A DNA stretch of 64,000 nucleotides from Stenopsyche tienmushanensis (GCA_008973525.1 WACJ01000127.1:1-64000); one strand, 5' to 3'; positions 35,994 to 48,450 are shown, counted from the stretch's first letter. Numbers and translations are program-made. Notes: a model not told the origin generated them from the letters alone.

Positions 35994-36937
35994 ACAGGCT
36001 GAGTCAAAAGTAATTGCCGATTTTTTTTCAAACATTTATTTATTTAGCTTTAACAAAATAACAAAGCAACATTACACTATTACATATTCACCATTATTAG
36101 CGATAACTTTCTCCCATTTTACTAGTAATTTATCAATACTCTCTTCATAAAATTTAGCATGTTTAGATGAAAATAAATTTTCGATAGTGTGATTCATTCC
36201 TTCGTCATTTTTGATTTTTTAATTTAAGAAATTCTGTAAAGAACAAATGCCTCGATGATCCCACCATACATATAATTTTTTTCCATGAATATTGGCTTTA
36301 AGATTCAGTAAAAATATTGAGAACAGCATTATTGTACGTTACACAATTTTCATCTCCATTCTGCTTAAAAATGGCTAAATTTTTTGTCCTGAAAGGAGAC
36401 TTATGGCAATAGACAAGCGATTTTCTTTATTACCTTCACTAAGATTATGTGGTACCCACACATCGAATTTGCTAACCTTCCCCAATTTTTCCAAGTTCCG
36501 ACAAATGGTTGATTGTGACGTATTTAGCACCCCTGACAATTCCCTTGTCGATTAACGTGGTTTTTGCTTCAATAACACCTTTAAAATGTCTCCATCCAAG
36601 TCGAAAAGACGACCCGCCCTTGGTTCATCTTTTAGGGTCTCATCTCCCGAGCGAAATTTTAAAAACCAATTTCCTACAGTCCGTTCGCTCACTGCTCCTT
36701 TACCGTATATATGGCATATTTTTTAGTCGTAGCTATACCACTGTTGCCTTGTTTAAATTCCAAATCATTATATGACGAAAATGTACCTTTTGATGTTATA
36801 CGGTTAACTGTTATTGAAAGATAGAACTCAAGCCTATCTAATGATACCCTATACTTACCAATATGAATGACGCATCAAAGATAAAATCGTATTATAACGA
36901 CTTCTTTTCACCGGCAACTATTTATGACTCAACCTAA
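35994..36937 (-). mobile_element. Deleted mariner element with TA-flanked terminal inverted repeats
   Basis: The left end reads ACAGGCTGAGTCAAAAGTAA and continues TTGCCG. The right end, inward, reads TTAGGTTGAGTCATAAATAG and continues TTGCCG. TA flanks both borders (35992-35993 and 36938-36939). The element is 944 bp, about 350 bp shorter than a full mariner. It contains a broken transposase on the minus strand. Confidence 0.85.
36085..36720 (-). pseudogene. Mariner transposase relic B
   Basis: Read on the minus strand, it starts with RTVGNWFLKFRSGDETLKDE and PRAGRLFDLD. A helix-turn-helix follows (STRELSGVLNTSQSTICRNL), then WVPHNLSEGNKENRL, the W-V-P-H-x-L signature of mariners. After about 20 further residues the TGDEKW catalytic block should appear but is replaced by a short out-of-frame stretch resuming near a WWDHRGIC-like segment. 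The C-terminal block with the third aspartate is also missing. The end, LLVKWEKVIANNGEYV (about 36088-36130), matches the family's C-terminus. Stops, frameshifts and two deletions make it dead. Confidence 0.8.
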
Positions 36938-36939
36938 TA

Positions 36940-38181
36940 TTTTAGAAAAATCAAGTTTTTGTCCAAAATTGGTTAAAAATACCATCAAATACAATTTTGC
37001 TTCTATATAAAAAAAGGTTTGATAAACATTTCTCACATCTTTGAATATTATTAATATTGGAATAATGACCAAGTGTTGATATAATGGGATAAATCCAGAA
37101 CTCTTATTACAAAAAATAAATAAAGCTTATGAAAAAAAATTAACAGATATGTGATTTAGGTGAAATATAAAATAGTTTTGGCGAGTGTACTCATGATTCT
37201 GCATGTTACATGTATGCAATAACAATAATTTGGAAATATAACCATAAAAATAATTGTTACCAAAATATCATATTTCTGCAAGTTCAATATTTCGTAGAAG
37301 TTTACTTCTCAATATCTAGTCGCAGATATACAAAGTATCGATTTTTCGCATAAGACTTTAATAATATCTGTCTGTACGAATCGGGAGCAGAGCTCGTCGA
37401 GCAAGTGGTTAAATGGAGCGCTGACGATTTTATAAGAAGGCATTTCCGAAATTAAGCGGGGGTAGTGTGTACGTGCACAGAGGGTAGCAATTCAATTTGC
37501 AAGAATACTTTTCTTGGAGAGCTTAATAAGGGCGGTGAGGAGAGTGGCGCTCACGGTAACGGCCGCCATAACCGAGCACTACTCAGCTAAAATGAAACCT
37601 CTAATATAGCCAATTGAATTAAAAATTTCATTCAGAAACCATTACCGTTCGTACCTGCTCAGTGTCCCGACTGCTGGGGAACCTGCTTAGCTGACACTTT
37701 GCGCCACTTTAAATACGGGATTAATAAAATTCGGAGCACTCTAATATCACTGCTCGGCTACACAGGGTTAAATTTAATCATATTTAAATAAAACATTTTA
37801 AAATAATTCAACAGGTGGAGTCTAATATTTTTGGGATCAATTCTTTATGCAACAAAATAAAATCAAGCCATGAAAATGTCTTAAGAAGAGAGTAAGTATT
37901 AAGAAAAAAATCGTTGAAACATTTTGAAATTTAGACGATAAAATGATGAGTGGCGGTCCGTCGCAAATCATCATCAGTCCGTAACAAATCAACAACAAAA
38001 AGTTAAATTAACATTAAAGAAGGCTAAATAATGTCAACTTATTTAAATAAAAATTCCGAGTATTTCAACCATATTATTATATTAAGTTAAAATTCAAATA
38101 ATAGCCATACATTTGAGCAACCATAATTAATATTTACAATCAATCATATCAACATAAATCTACTTTGATTGAAAAAAATTA
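36940..38181. other. Non-coding stretch with a GC-richer island
   Basis: The island spans about 37380-37760 and has no coding frame of note. The rest is AT-rich without recognised repeats. Confidence 0.4.
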
Positions 38182-38594
38182 TTAACCCCTAAAGGAGTAC
38201 TGTGCCAGGGCCTGGCATTCCCCCTCCACTTTTCAGAAAGAGCACTCTTGTACATTGAGCTCGGAGAAAGACAGAGACAGAGCTCTGTTAGGGAGACAGA
38301 GACGGAGAGCTTCCCCGCACACATCGCACAATTGTATAGTTCACGCAAATAAATGACAGGATATCTTATCTGACGTTTACTAATGATGAGTCATATGAAT
38401 CGATTTCTTGTGCATTGTTTTTGTTAAGAAAGGAAGTGTTCTTGTATGTATGTAGTGTTTATTTACAATTGACTTTTCCTCGAATTGAAGATTGTCTTAC
38501 GCTGATAGGAGCTGACAGAAAATAATCGGTGTAAAGCGATTATGGCATCAATGACTTCATCGATTTTAAATTTGCTCACTTCTCAAAAGGATAA
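38182..38594. mobile_element. piggyBac-type MITE, copy 2, inverted relative to copy 1
   Basis: TTAA at 38182-38185 is followed by CCCCTAAAGGAGTACTGTG. The other end (38591-38594) is ATAA, a one-base decay, preceded by GCTCACTTCTCAAAAGG. Both ends and the purine-rich GACAGAGAC...GAGCTC segment (38255-38325) match the element at 27136-27544 in reverse complement. Lengths agree (413 versus 409 bp). The internal sequence has diverged considerably. Confidence 0.7.
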
Positions 38595-41164
38595 TGTGTG
38601 TATTTAAAAACTAACGATTATTTCATAAAACTAACAATGATTCAAAATGCCAGAAATGCAATAAAATTAAATGAAATCATGATCATCAATAATGAGAATA
38701 AATTACTATACAATGAAAAACATTATTTAATTATGATTTTTTATCAACTGAATTTTATGTTTCAAAGCAAATTTATAAATATTATATATTTTTATTTTTT
38801 TATTTAAAAAAATCTTACTTATCTTTAAAAAAAATGGATTAGATATTCGATTATATCAGGACAGATACATGCATTTAATTTTACTTGTATTTATATCATT
38901 TTTCAATGATAATTTTGTTATTTTTTTTTTTTGCGTACAATTATTTTTACACAGCATACAAAAGTTCAATTCATAAATTTTGCAGAAAAAAATAATTTGT
39001 ACAAGTTTAGATTCTATTAAAAATTCCGCAAAACGAGTTTACCTTGTTATGATCGGCGGCAGAAGCACTTACCTGCCGGCGTCGGGGTTACTAATTTAAA
39101 AGTTGTAATAGGGCCTGGCACCCCATAATGAGCCCCACCGTCTGACTTAACATTTTCGCGAAATTGGCCTGATAAAAGTGTTCAGGGGGGGTAGCTGGAA
39201 AACTACCAGGAAGGCTTGCATGTTAAATTACGCGTTTATCTTGCGAACCGGAGATTCACCGCTCGTCGAGAGCCGCCTATCTGCCGCGCCCGAAAATAAT
39301 TTAATTTCGGTTACCTTTGAGGTGAAAGCTCGTGGAGCGCTTTAAATTTGCACTAAATTTTAAAACTTGTTTGTCGTTAAAACTTTTCTTGGAAGCTCAT
39401 CCGCCCGTGGGGCGCAATCGCCCGCCGCGAGCTCCTCGATAATGTAAAGGTGGATGGGAAAATTGAGTTATGTGGAATTTACGATTTTCATATGCGCTGA
39501 TGGAGGATCAGTAGGAGAAGCTACCGGGAAAGTTGAAATTAAAATTTGGAACTTGTGAAATCTGATCAATTTAAAAAAGTTTGCAATGGAGACAGGTACG
39601 GCTATGTGATGTATCAATTTTCAATCCATTGGGCTTTTATTAAGCCAACGACTTGGTTTTTTTTATGAAAAAATCTAAAAATGGAATATATTACTGTATT
39701 AAAAAATTAATTAGTTAATATCATCAAATCATTGACAAAATTTTATATCAAAGCAAGCCAAAATTGACATCTACTTAACTATTTAACGTAATTTTTTTTA
39801 TTGATATTGTTTGTGGTCTTGTTTGCATTAAAGTCCTAATTAAGGAAAACCAGCATATAATTTGGAATATATTCTTCGTTGGTTTCGAGCTTTATCATAT
39901 TCACCCTTAATATTAAAATAAGATTTACTATATAAAAAATAAAACAGATAAATCATACAACAAGAAAATAAATGTACAGATATCATTATATCTTTCCTTT
40001 GCCGTGTCTAGACACAAACTGAACTCTAATATAGTGAGCGAAAATAATTAATTCATTTCAGGGGGACCTATTATTTCTAGGATACAAAATACGTATATTA
40101 TAATAATTTAACTGTGTATCTATGAAAACGCCTTAGTTAGACACTCTCCATTAAAATTATTTAACAAAATCTACAAAGTAAAATAATATTTTATTTTGTA
40201 TTTCGATCGTAGCTCGAAGTATTGCCAACCATGACCACTTGAATAAGCAAGTCATGAAATGGAAGTCTCATCTTTTAAAGCGGATTCGGTCCATAAATTT
40301 AATACAAAGGGTTGGCGGCTTTTATTAAATTTTAATTCGCGTTGAATTGTATATTCGTACCTGTTGGGCTGTCGTGGAGTGTACCTGCTACTTTGCACTC
40401 GATGAGGGAGAGTAAATTTCCGTTTTAAATTGAGTTAACTTGTTCATTAGCGATAAGCAGCTTGCAGTGGAACCACCCTGGCATTCTTCAGCTCTGTCTG
40501 CAAGGACTCTCCACCCTCTCCGGCAGACTATAGAAGGGCTTATGGTGACAGTCGGGAGGACTGCACCGTAAGGGTTCGTTGAAATTATTGTACGGCCAAT
40601 TTTTGTGGCTGGATGGGGGAAGAGAATTTGAGACAATACTTGATAAAATATAAGAAATAAAACGAAATTGTCCTCATAGAGCATATCTTCTTCAATATAT
40701 CATACAATAAATTTATGTAAATTAATGATACATTGTCTTAGAAAAAATGATCCAATCCTGCAATATTTTTTAAATTTTTCGCTTGGGATTTTTTCTGTTG
40801 ACAAATGGTCATCGGTATGCTCTGAATACATGTGTTTTTGCAAAAACGCGAAATGATAAAAACACAATTAAATATAGATCATTTTATATTGATTTATAAA
40901 CCTCATTAATTCCAATTAACAATACAAAAAATGTACACATATGTATATATTAAAAATACTTTAAAAACGTCAATCATTTATCATCACAAGTACTTATAAT
41001 CCTATTTATTTGACTCTTTTTCAAAATGAATTTTAGGTTTTCATTACTGTTAGATGCTTCAAAATTTTAGGACTATTTAATGTAATAAGTGACTGTATGC
41101 TTTACGAATGTAAATCTTTATATTATGATGATACTCTTTGAAATTCTATGCTATTTTACATCAA
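38595..41164. other. Non-coding stretch with two GC-richer islands
   Basis: Islands lie at about 39040-39480 and 40190-40630. The first has no frame of note and contains several TTATC/GATAA and AATTA-type sites. The second is crossed by an unrecognised 98-codon minus frame. The remaining DNA is very AT-rich, especially 38600-39000 and 40640-41160. Confidence 0.4.
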
Positions 41165-41335
41165 AAGGTAATTTTCTGTTCTAAAAATGTTGTAAATTAT
41201 CAACCAATTCCAAGTCTTCAAATATTTTGGCAGAGTCTATGTCGACCGTTGAAATTTTTCCCTGAACTTTAATATTATGCAGTGAGTGCCTCTTATAATA
41301 TTTAAACCATTCTTTTTCATATTAAAATTGTCATG
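41165..41335 (-). pseudogene. Tigger/pogo-like transposase relic 2
   Basis: On the minus strand, starting at about 41317, the frame reads EWFKYYKRHSLHNIKVQGKI followed by STVDIDSAKIFEDL. This matches the second half of the CENP-B-type DNA-binding domain and linker of Tigger/Jerky proteins (G-W-F-x-R-F-K-K-R-x-S-L-H-N-I-K-x-Q-G-E-A). A stop follows and the DDE domain is not seen. It is a different part of the protein from the relic at 2750, so the two cannot be compared directly. Confidence 0.55.
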
Positions 41336-43549
41336 AAAATAAATTAATAAAATTTTGGGATTTTCGATCATTTTTAATATATTAAAGGAGGGATAAGAAG
41401 AAAAGTACTGTTCTTTGCTTACCTACCCTTAATAAAAACTCTGGTTATATGAGGTTAATTTTAGAATATCGATTATATTGTTATCAGTTTATTTTGGCAG
41501 TGAAGATGGTAATAGAGTAATTATAGCGACCTAAATGAATAAATCTGCTTGTTTACGTATTTCACCAAAATCGCGAATAAATATTCCGAAACGGTAATTG
41601 CTCATGACTGTGGAGACGCCGAAGCGGTGGAAAAATACCTAGTCCGCTGCATAAATTCGAAATAAATTATTATATTTTCGTTTTCAAAGAAAAAATATAA
41701 TATTTGTATGAAAAACGCTAATTTATATCCGCGGGATATACATCCCTCACTGTGGCCTGGTGGAAATGGTAAGGAAAACAAGCCATTAGCCAGGAGAAAA
41801 CGAGCGACCCCAGGAAGAAAAAAGGCAAACGAGTTGTCTGATGGCGAAATTAATAATGCGGTCGAATAACCTGCGATCATGCGCCTATAAATAAAAACTA
41901 GCCCCCGAGGAGGACCAGATAAAAGGGCCGCCCCAGACCCACCCCCCATGAGGTGCCCGCACATCATAAAGGGAAGAAAAGCCAAAATAAATAACTGCAA
42001 GTCGAAAGGTCGTCAGATTCGCCGCTTGAGTTATTATAGACCTAGTTTTCTAGGGGGCACCTAGGAGTCAACGAGAAAAGCCCAAACAATGAACGCCATC
42101 CTCCCACTACATTGGCTTAGACCACAACTAAAAATAAAATATATTCATTCTTTTTATCAAAATGAAGATTGAAAAAATAGCAATCGTTACATCTCATTTG
42201 AGATTAAAAATAATCAATTTTTGGACATCATATTCTGAAAACTTTTTTTTTTAAAGAATTGCGTTTTTCACTTATCGATGATCGTCCCATACTCAATTGA
42301 ATCATCAGGGGGTATATGTTTTTGTGATGGATTTTTATATGTACTAAATAAATCAACATTATATACAAAGATTTACGTTGATTTTCTCGTGATTTCTCGT
42401 CAACAATACCATCAATTATCTACGTGGTTCATTTCCTTAATGTTTTTTATCTTGCAATTTATAAAAAGTATCATATAGTTGATTCATTGTAAATATTTAA
42501 TCCCAATACCGATTAATTTATTAAGCCACTATTCCAGATGTTAATATTTTAAAAAAAATAGTAATACTAAAATATCTCTTGTTGAGAGCGAAATTGAAAT
42601 AAATAAGTATAATATCATATTCAGTATCAAGTTCATCAGGTTCATTGAGTTACTACTCAATGAACTTGGAATCCTGTCAGTGAAAAAGCTGACTAATGTT
42701 TTATATGTATGTTATTTCCATCTATACAATTATATTAAAGTTGTAAAATAATTTATGAGGTATACTTTAGGTGTATTTAAGCGCCATTGGCACCCCTAAG
42801 CTGATTTTTTTGGCGTCCGAATCGTGAAAAGTACGTGGCCGATAAAAAATATATATAAATCGAGGCACCGCCGTCAGGGGAAACTATTTCGATAAACGGA
42901 AGGTAGAGAGGCTCCCATTCTACCTAGTCGGAAAGGTTCTAAGCAACAATGAAGAAAAAAAACGGTATACAACTTTTGATAAACTATCCGTCATTAATCA
43001 CGGGCGTCTTCATTTTTTATCCCCATCCAGGCGATTCCCCTGCGCAGGGAAGAGGTTTCAGGGACCGGTCTTTGTCAAATGTACGTCGGCTGGGTACAAC
43101 CGTGGAGAGATATTCAAAAGAAAATACGTCGATTTATGGTAGATGGATGTATTGACTTTGGAGGGCTTAATTTTCAATATGGACCGCCTTCATATTTGTA
43201 TCGGGACCTTCGGCAGTAAATTGTGTCTCTCCCTTTAATACAACAAAAAGCCGAAATCCCGTCATTGGGATTCACAACAGGCTCCCATAAAGGTAAGCCA
43301 TGTGTTTGTAGAATCAATACAATTCACCATGAACACATATTTCATATAAATGTGCGTTTATATTTTAAATCCATGTTTCGTATAGAGATTTAAGGCTTTA
43401 GGGCATAAAAGTTAAAAATATAAGGGTGCGCGAGTTGAATTGGCATGGAAAACACAAAAGAAACACCACTATAATGTTGAAAATTTGTTGAAAATTCTAA
43501 AAACAAAAATGTTTTGAAAAAACAAATTTCTATCTAAATTCATATTTAT
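41336..43549. other. Non-coding stretch with islands and a hairpin
   Basis: A 132-codon minus frame (41602-42000) crosses a GC-richer island at about 41740-42110; its product has no recognisable domain. A second island lies at 42790-43280. A strong short hairpin lies at 42638-42667. Confidence 0.4.
42638..42667. repeat. Perfect 11-bp stem-loop
   Basis: GTTCATTGAGT (42640-42650) and ACTCAATGAAC (42655-42665) are perfectly complementary around a TACT loop, with one wobble and one further pair outside. The same GTTCAT word occurs again just upstream at 42631, suggesting a local duplication. Confidence 0.6.
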
Positions 43550-43880
43550 TTTTACAGACAGTCTACCTAGTAATTCTTTCAAATTTGCTCTACAAAAAGC
43601 AATCAAGAAGATTTCAACCAAGTGGGTTTAGAGGTCACATAACAGGGATAATATGACTAAAAAAGGTATCGTCTAACTATTTCTGTGTTCCTGAGTGCTC
43701 CTGCTAATGTTAATAGGTGTAGAATCTTGTTGGAATACGAATAGTCATCCTGTGACCACTTCTTTAAACCAAAGCTTGACTTTCTTGATATCTTCATTAA
43801 AACTTCATAAAGGCTTCACATCAAATTCTGACTTTTTCAATTTATTCTTAATTTCTGAATTGTTTTCAATGACAATTTTA
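43550..43880 (-). pseudogene. Tc1/mariner-superfamily transposase relic
   Basis: The minus strand reads DIKKVKLWFKEVVTG, a stop, then LFVFQQDSTP (about 43712-43742). This corresponds to the conserved Y-V-F-Q-Q-D-S-A-P block holding the second catalytic aspartate. Further on (about 43590-43660) it reads SHIIPVM, a stop, PLNPLG, a stop, NLLDCFL, a decayed H-I-x-P-x-x-W-P-P-x-S-P-D-L-N-P-L-D-Y-x-x-W. KFERITR follows. The first catalytic block and the DNA-binding domain are not seen. It differs from the Tc1 relic at 8400 and from the mariners here. Confidence 0.65.
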
Positions 43881-46254
43881 GCTTATCATTGAATTAAACT
43901 ATCACCTTCCTTAACCATTCCTTAAAGCACTCATAATCATTCAATCTGTATTTTTTTAAGTTTTGCTAATGGCTGAGAATATCTTTATAAAATTAAACAA
44001 CTATTATTCTTTAAATATAAATAAAAATATATATAATAACATTCACATAAAATAATAATGTACTTCACTAATGAAGTACATTAGATCTAAGATCTAAAAT
44101 GATATGTTTTAAATGAAGTATACTATCTAAAATATAAATAAAACGTATGGAATTATAAAAGCATTCCCGTTTGGTGTGTATTTTATATTAAAATCAATGT
44201 CAATCGATATAAATGGGATAACCCTGTGCGCTTCCCTCGGGGTCAAGCCTTACTTAAATTCAGATCATGTCCGCTTTTAAATCGTTCAATAACACGCAGC
44301 TTGGGGACAATCAATTTATCTAAAGGTGCACAGCCCCCAAATGTCTTCTAAAAGTACAACCACGTTGATTGAGAAACCTTTGGTTTATAAAGCTTTCATT
44401 TTACATTAAATAAAATACAATTCAACGCATAAGAGCCCGTTTAAAAAATATATATTTAGTTGCCTGAGCCCTTTATGTCTAGCTTTAATAGACGTTATAA
44501 ACGCCCACGATTCGAAGAAGGAAATGTTCTATCAAAACGAAATGTTATCTTCGACATTCGCCTTATGGAAGAGGAAGGAATTGAACACAAAAAATACGGT
44601 CATTCCAAAAATAAAAGATCTCCACACCATCATCAATTATTATCCATATCAGAGATGTCGCAAAATGGATAAAATTCGATATGAATTGATTTCCACATAT
44701 TATATATCTGTATTACATAAATGCTTAATGTGACTTTTGGATATCGCTTGGGGTGGTTTTATAAATACATTTTTATACAATCCATTTCTTCGGCCCTATT
44801 TGATTATTTTTGTTTTTGTTACTTGGTGGTGAGCGGTGCAGGACCCCTGGGACGGACATGGAGGAAGTTCACCTAAAAAAATAAAGGCGGCAGGAAGGCA
44901 TTCGCAACGACATGTGTACCTCGGGGGGCGGCCCTGGCGGCGATTGCCGACTTCCGCCGGAAGGGGCCGCGTCCAGTCCAGGGCCGTAACTCCTCACCGC
45001 AGACCAGCGGGCGACTTCCAAATGTATTTTTGAGCGATTTTTGTCATCATCGAGGTTTTTTTATTTGAGAGAACACCACCAATATTTCAGAGACATCATC
45101 GATCTAATTTTAGCATATCATATGTCAATAGTAATGCTGGTTTGGTGAACAACGGATCAAGAACTGATTATTAAAACATTTTTAAAGTAATTAAAATGGG
45201 TATTCATCATAGGAGGGTGCGTTCGAAGATTGCTCAATTAGGAAATGCTGTCAAAAAATCACCAATTATTTTCTTTTAATTCATTTTTAATCTCTTTTCT
45301 TTTCGTTACCCTACAACTGCATCATAGATTTTTTGCTTACTTTTTCAATGTAGCAGAAGACAATTTATCTTTATCTACTTCTAGTGAATGTTTTTTATTC
45401 CTTTTTAATTGTCGATAATGATCATTTATGGAAGATAATTGTATGTAAGTGCAAATTAGTAGTATTAAATTTAGTTATTTTGCCAAAACGTCTTTTAGTT
45501 CAATTTATGAATTTTAAATGAGTGCATGTAACATAAGATAACTGAAACTCTATCGCTGTTATGTTACATCATAGTGCGCATGCGTGTACGAACAATATAC
45601 CGAATCCGAATCCATTCCACAATGGTGCACATACCGCTGTCGTCTTACCTTAAATAGGTAAAATGAATCATGATGACCAGCCCAAATGCAAATGCATTTC
45701 AGAAGATATCTCATATTGGAATTTCATCTACCTGAAACAAAATAAAAAGTCCAATTAAAACACATATCCTCGAAAATAAGTCGTTTTTGATAATTCTTTA
45801 ATGGTGATAAAATAATCGTATCATTTAAAATTTTTGATATTATTTTACTACAACCTTAAAGTGTTAATTTGTTTTATTTTTAAAAACAAAATATTAAAGT
45901 TACAAAGTATTCCATTAGGCGCTTTTTCTCATGATATCAAACGGCTCGCCAATTGTCGAAGGTTTCCTGTTGAAGTGAAATCAAAAATGGAAATAATTTT
46001 TGATTTTTAATATGTGTAGGCAGTCATCAAAGCTATATAAATTTATAGCTAGCTAAGCTATATTAAAATTAAAAATTAGGTAGGCATTTTAGTTAAACTT
46101 TCATATTTTTTACCATTTTCTTGATAATTTTTACCTCAAAAAATAATTAATTTTCGCGAAAACCTTAAAACTTTAGCTTGGTTGACTAGATAATATTACA
46201 GTGAGAAACATGCTAAAATTTCAGTCAGATCGATCAACAACTTTTTAAGATACA
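43881..46254. other. Non-coding stretch with a hairpin and a GC-rich block
   Basis: A stem-loop with 10-bp arms lies at 44057-44082. A strongly GC-rich block with many CpGs lies at about 44820-45030; its open frame (44836-45033) is not recognisable. Two overlapping frames at 44460-44733 have no known domain. The rest is AT-rich. Confidence 0.4.
44057..44082. repeat. Stem-loop with 10-bp arms
   Basis: AATGTACTTC and GAAGTACATT pair perfectly around ACTAAT. A second small palindrome, TTAGATCTAAGATCTAA, follows directly. Confidence 0.55.
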
Positions 46255-46860
46255 ACTGGCGAACGATTCTAGGTGCATATAATAGATCTTCAGATTTCTC
46301 AAAAAGTTGAATATCTTCGACTAACTGTTGTTTTCGGGCTATACGAGTTGCTTTTATCTCATAAAGACTCTTAGGATTCTATCTCGCTATCCACGCTTCA
46401 TCGGTATTTTCAGCAAAGACTTTACAGTAGGTGCCAATTACTATATCTAATGTATTCATCATCTTCAAAATGAAGCTAAAGTCTTTATCAAATATCCCAG
46501 CAGCAATATATGTTGATATTTCAATGATTTTTACACCAGAATGCAGATGCTTTGGAGCCAGTCGCCAAACCGTCGATTTAAAGCATTTTGGGCATCATGG
46601 GTACCCAAGCATCTTTGAAGTAATTCATCCCTGGATAAATCTTTATAAATTGGTAAGAGATGCTGTTTTATTTCTAGGTCAAGAAATGGAGTCAGATCTT
46701 CAAGCTTTGGATATTTTTTAAATCAATGGTTTTCTGCCATTTGCACCAACTTTTGACTCCAGTCGGATGCCCATGATAATGACTTTTTTTTAATTCGTCG
46801 AACTTCTCTACCTTTCGTTCCTTTATTACGATATTTTGACAATTTTGCTTCGAAAATTCA
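46255..46860 (-). pseudogene. Mutator-like transposase relic (C-terminal half)
   Basis: On the minus strand, HPTGVKSWCKWQK (about 46731-46768) matches the H-x-x-C-x-x-x-x-x-S-W-C-K-W-Q block of a large transposase-like family in arthropods and cnidarians, annotated as Mutator-like. It continues LPIYKDLSRDELLQRCLGTH and DAQNALNRRF (family: R-C-L-x-G-x-T-Q-N-x-N-E-S-F-N), then PKHLHSGVKIIEISTYIAAG. The last part (KSLYEIKATRIARKQQ) is the basic tail. The critical ESFN residues have changed, and there are frameshifts and stops, so it is dead. The N-terminal DDE half is missing. The Mutator name comes from memory of the family. Confidence 0.65.
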
Positions 46861-48264
46861 ACCACACAAGCTTAACTTGATTTGAGTCATTATATATAAA
46901 TATTGAAGCCATCTATTCATATAAAGTTATTCAGAATATTTGCAATGAGCATTAGAATTCCATTTAAAAATAATGATAATTCCATCACTTACCTAATATT
47001 TCTAAATAATCTTATTTAAATGATTCCAGTACAATTTAATCATATACGTAGACAACGAGAAATCAGCACATGAAAATTCATCTATATACAATAATATCCA
47101 ACGTCGAATAAAATATGTGAAATTTTAAGAAATTTATACATATGAGCTTCAAATTGAACATTTTTTATTAAATAATAAAGTTAGCCAAGTGTTCTTAGCT
47201 TGTAATTTATAGTCCTTTCGCATTTCTTGTCCGACCCAGCGTGAATCTCAGAGGAAAATTGATAAAAAAAATTACGGGGATTTCACTGCCAGAGGGTTTC
47301 CGGTATTATGGGTAGGTGAGGTAAATAAGTTGTGGGGTCACCGGTGGGTGACCTGCTTCCGCCATTACCTCCTGCTGGGGTCCAGAGTGCCGGTGTGTGT
47401 CGCCCAACCGGAGCACTTTGCAATCCAGCTTAATGATCGTCTTGCTTACCAGGAGGCTTTCGTCTCCCACTGGGAAGAATTTTACCTTAACAACCCGCCA
47501 TAGCAAAAAATAAATATTTTACAAGGTATGATTTATAGGAGAGCAAACTTTAACCGTTCGGGGCTATTTTCCAGATCGTGCCGGAGTTTCACTTAGTCAC
47601 GAGTCGTTATCTCCGAAACCATCTTGCTGTTTCCTTTTGATTTTCGTATTTTGTAAGTCCTCGGGCTATAAATTACCAGCTGTCTATGATCTGTCGGTTG
47701 GCCGTTCTTTGCACCTTTCCCATCTGATATCCTTTGAATGGAAGTCCTGACTTGTGCACACAATCGCACCTTTCACCAACGCAGATTCTTCTTATTTTTT
47801 ATTGTCTTTTGCTGCAAGTCAGCGACTGAGGACGACGACGTCGTAAATCTCAGGGAGTTCACAATAGTTTTCTCTTGTTGCAACGGAAGTGCCAATACCA
47901 CTTTCATTTTTACTCGAAATGCATTCCGATCTGAAATTTTTCAATTTAAAATCTTACATTGCAAGAAAAACCATTTGACATTTCCATATATTTATTATAA
48001 AAAAAATAGTGAAACTGGATGTTTAATACGAGCTAGCTAAATCCTGGAAAACGTATTTTTCCATTTAAAGTAAAACATATAAACACATTTAAAAAATCCA
48101 AAACTGATGTTGAAATATATTGTCAAGATTCTCAATATTTAAAAAGTCTTCTTACGTGACATAAAAGAATAATAGATGTTCAATGTATCAGATTTTTATG
48201 CTTACTCATGTTATTCATTCAAATAATTCATCAGCTTATACCAATTAACAGTAACATGCAAATG
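46861..48264. other. Non-coding stretch with a GC-richer island
   Basis: The island spans about 47230-47900. A 66-codon minus frame (47306-47506) starts just after a TTTTTTGCT tract and reads coherently, but I recognise no domain. The 100-codon frame at 47738-48040 is likewise unassigned. Confidence 0.35.
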
Positions 48265-48450
48265 AAATATTCAAAAACTAAATGCATTATGGTATCGAGG
48301 GTAAATGCTGGATTTTAAAATTTTATAAGTGCAAACGTCATAGAAAAAATCCAGAATTTAAAATATCTGGGATCATTCGAAACGCAATACGGTAATCGGT
48401 GCTACTATGGATATAATAAAATATCAGGATGCAAATTATATAGTTACACA
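48265..48450 (+). pseudogene. LINE reverse-transcriptase relic
   Basis: The frame beginning at about 48270 reads SKTKCIMVSRVNAGF, a stop, then NVIEKIQNLKYLGSFETQYG. Non-LTR reverse transcriptases have, after the catalytic YADD, N-x-x-K-T-K-x-M-V-x-S and then V-x-x-F-K-Y-L-G-S-x-I-x-x-x-G with about this spacing. Neither the YADD motif nor an endonuclease was found upstream. The clade (RTE, CR1 or jockey-like) cannot be set from this piece. Confidence 0.55.

Noticed and set aside
41602..42000. 132-codon minus-strand open frame
   Set aside because: No recognisable domain, crosses a GC-richer island where long chance frames are expected, and no splice partner was seen.
47306..47506. Coherent 66-codon minus-strand frame
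   Set aside because: Reads smoothly but matches no family, and no flanking exon could be identified.
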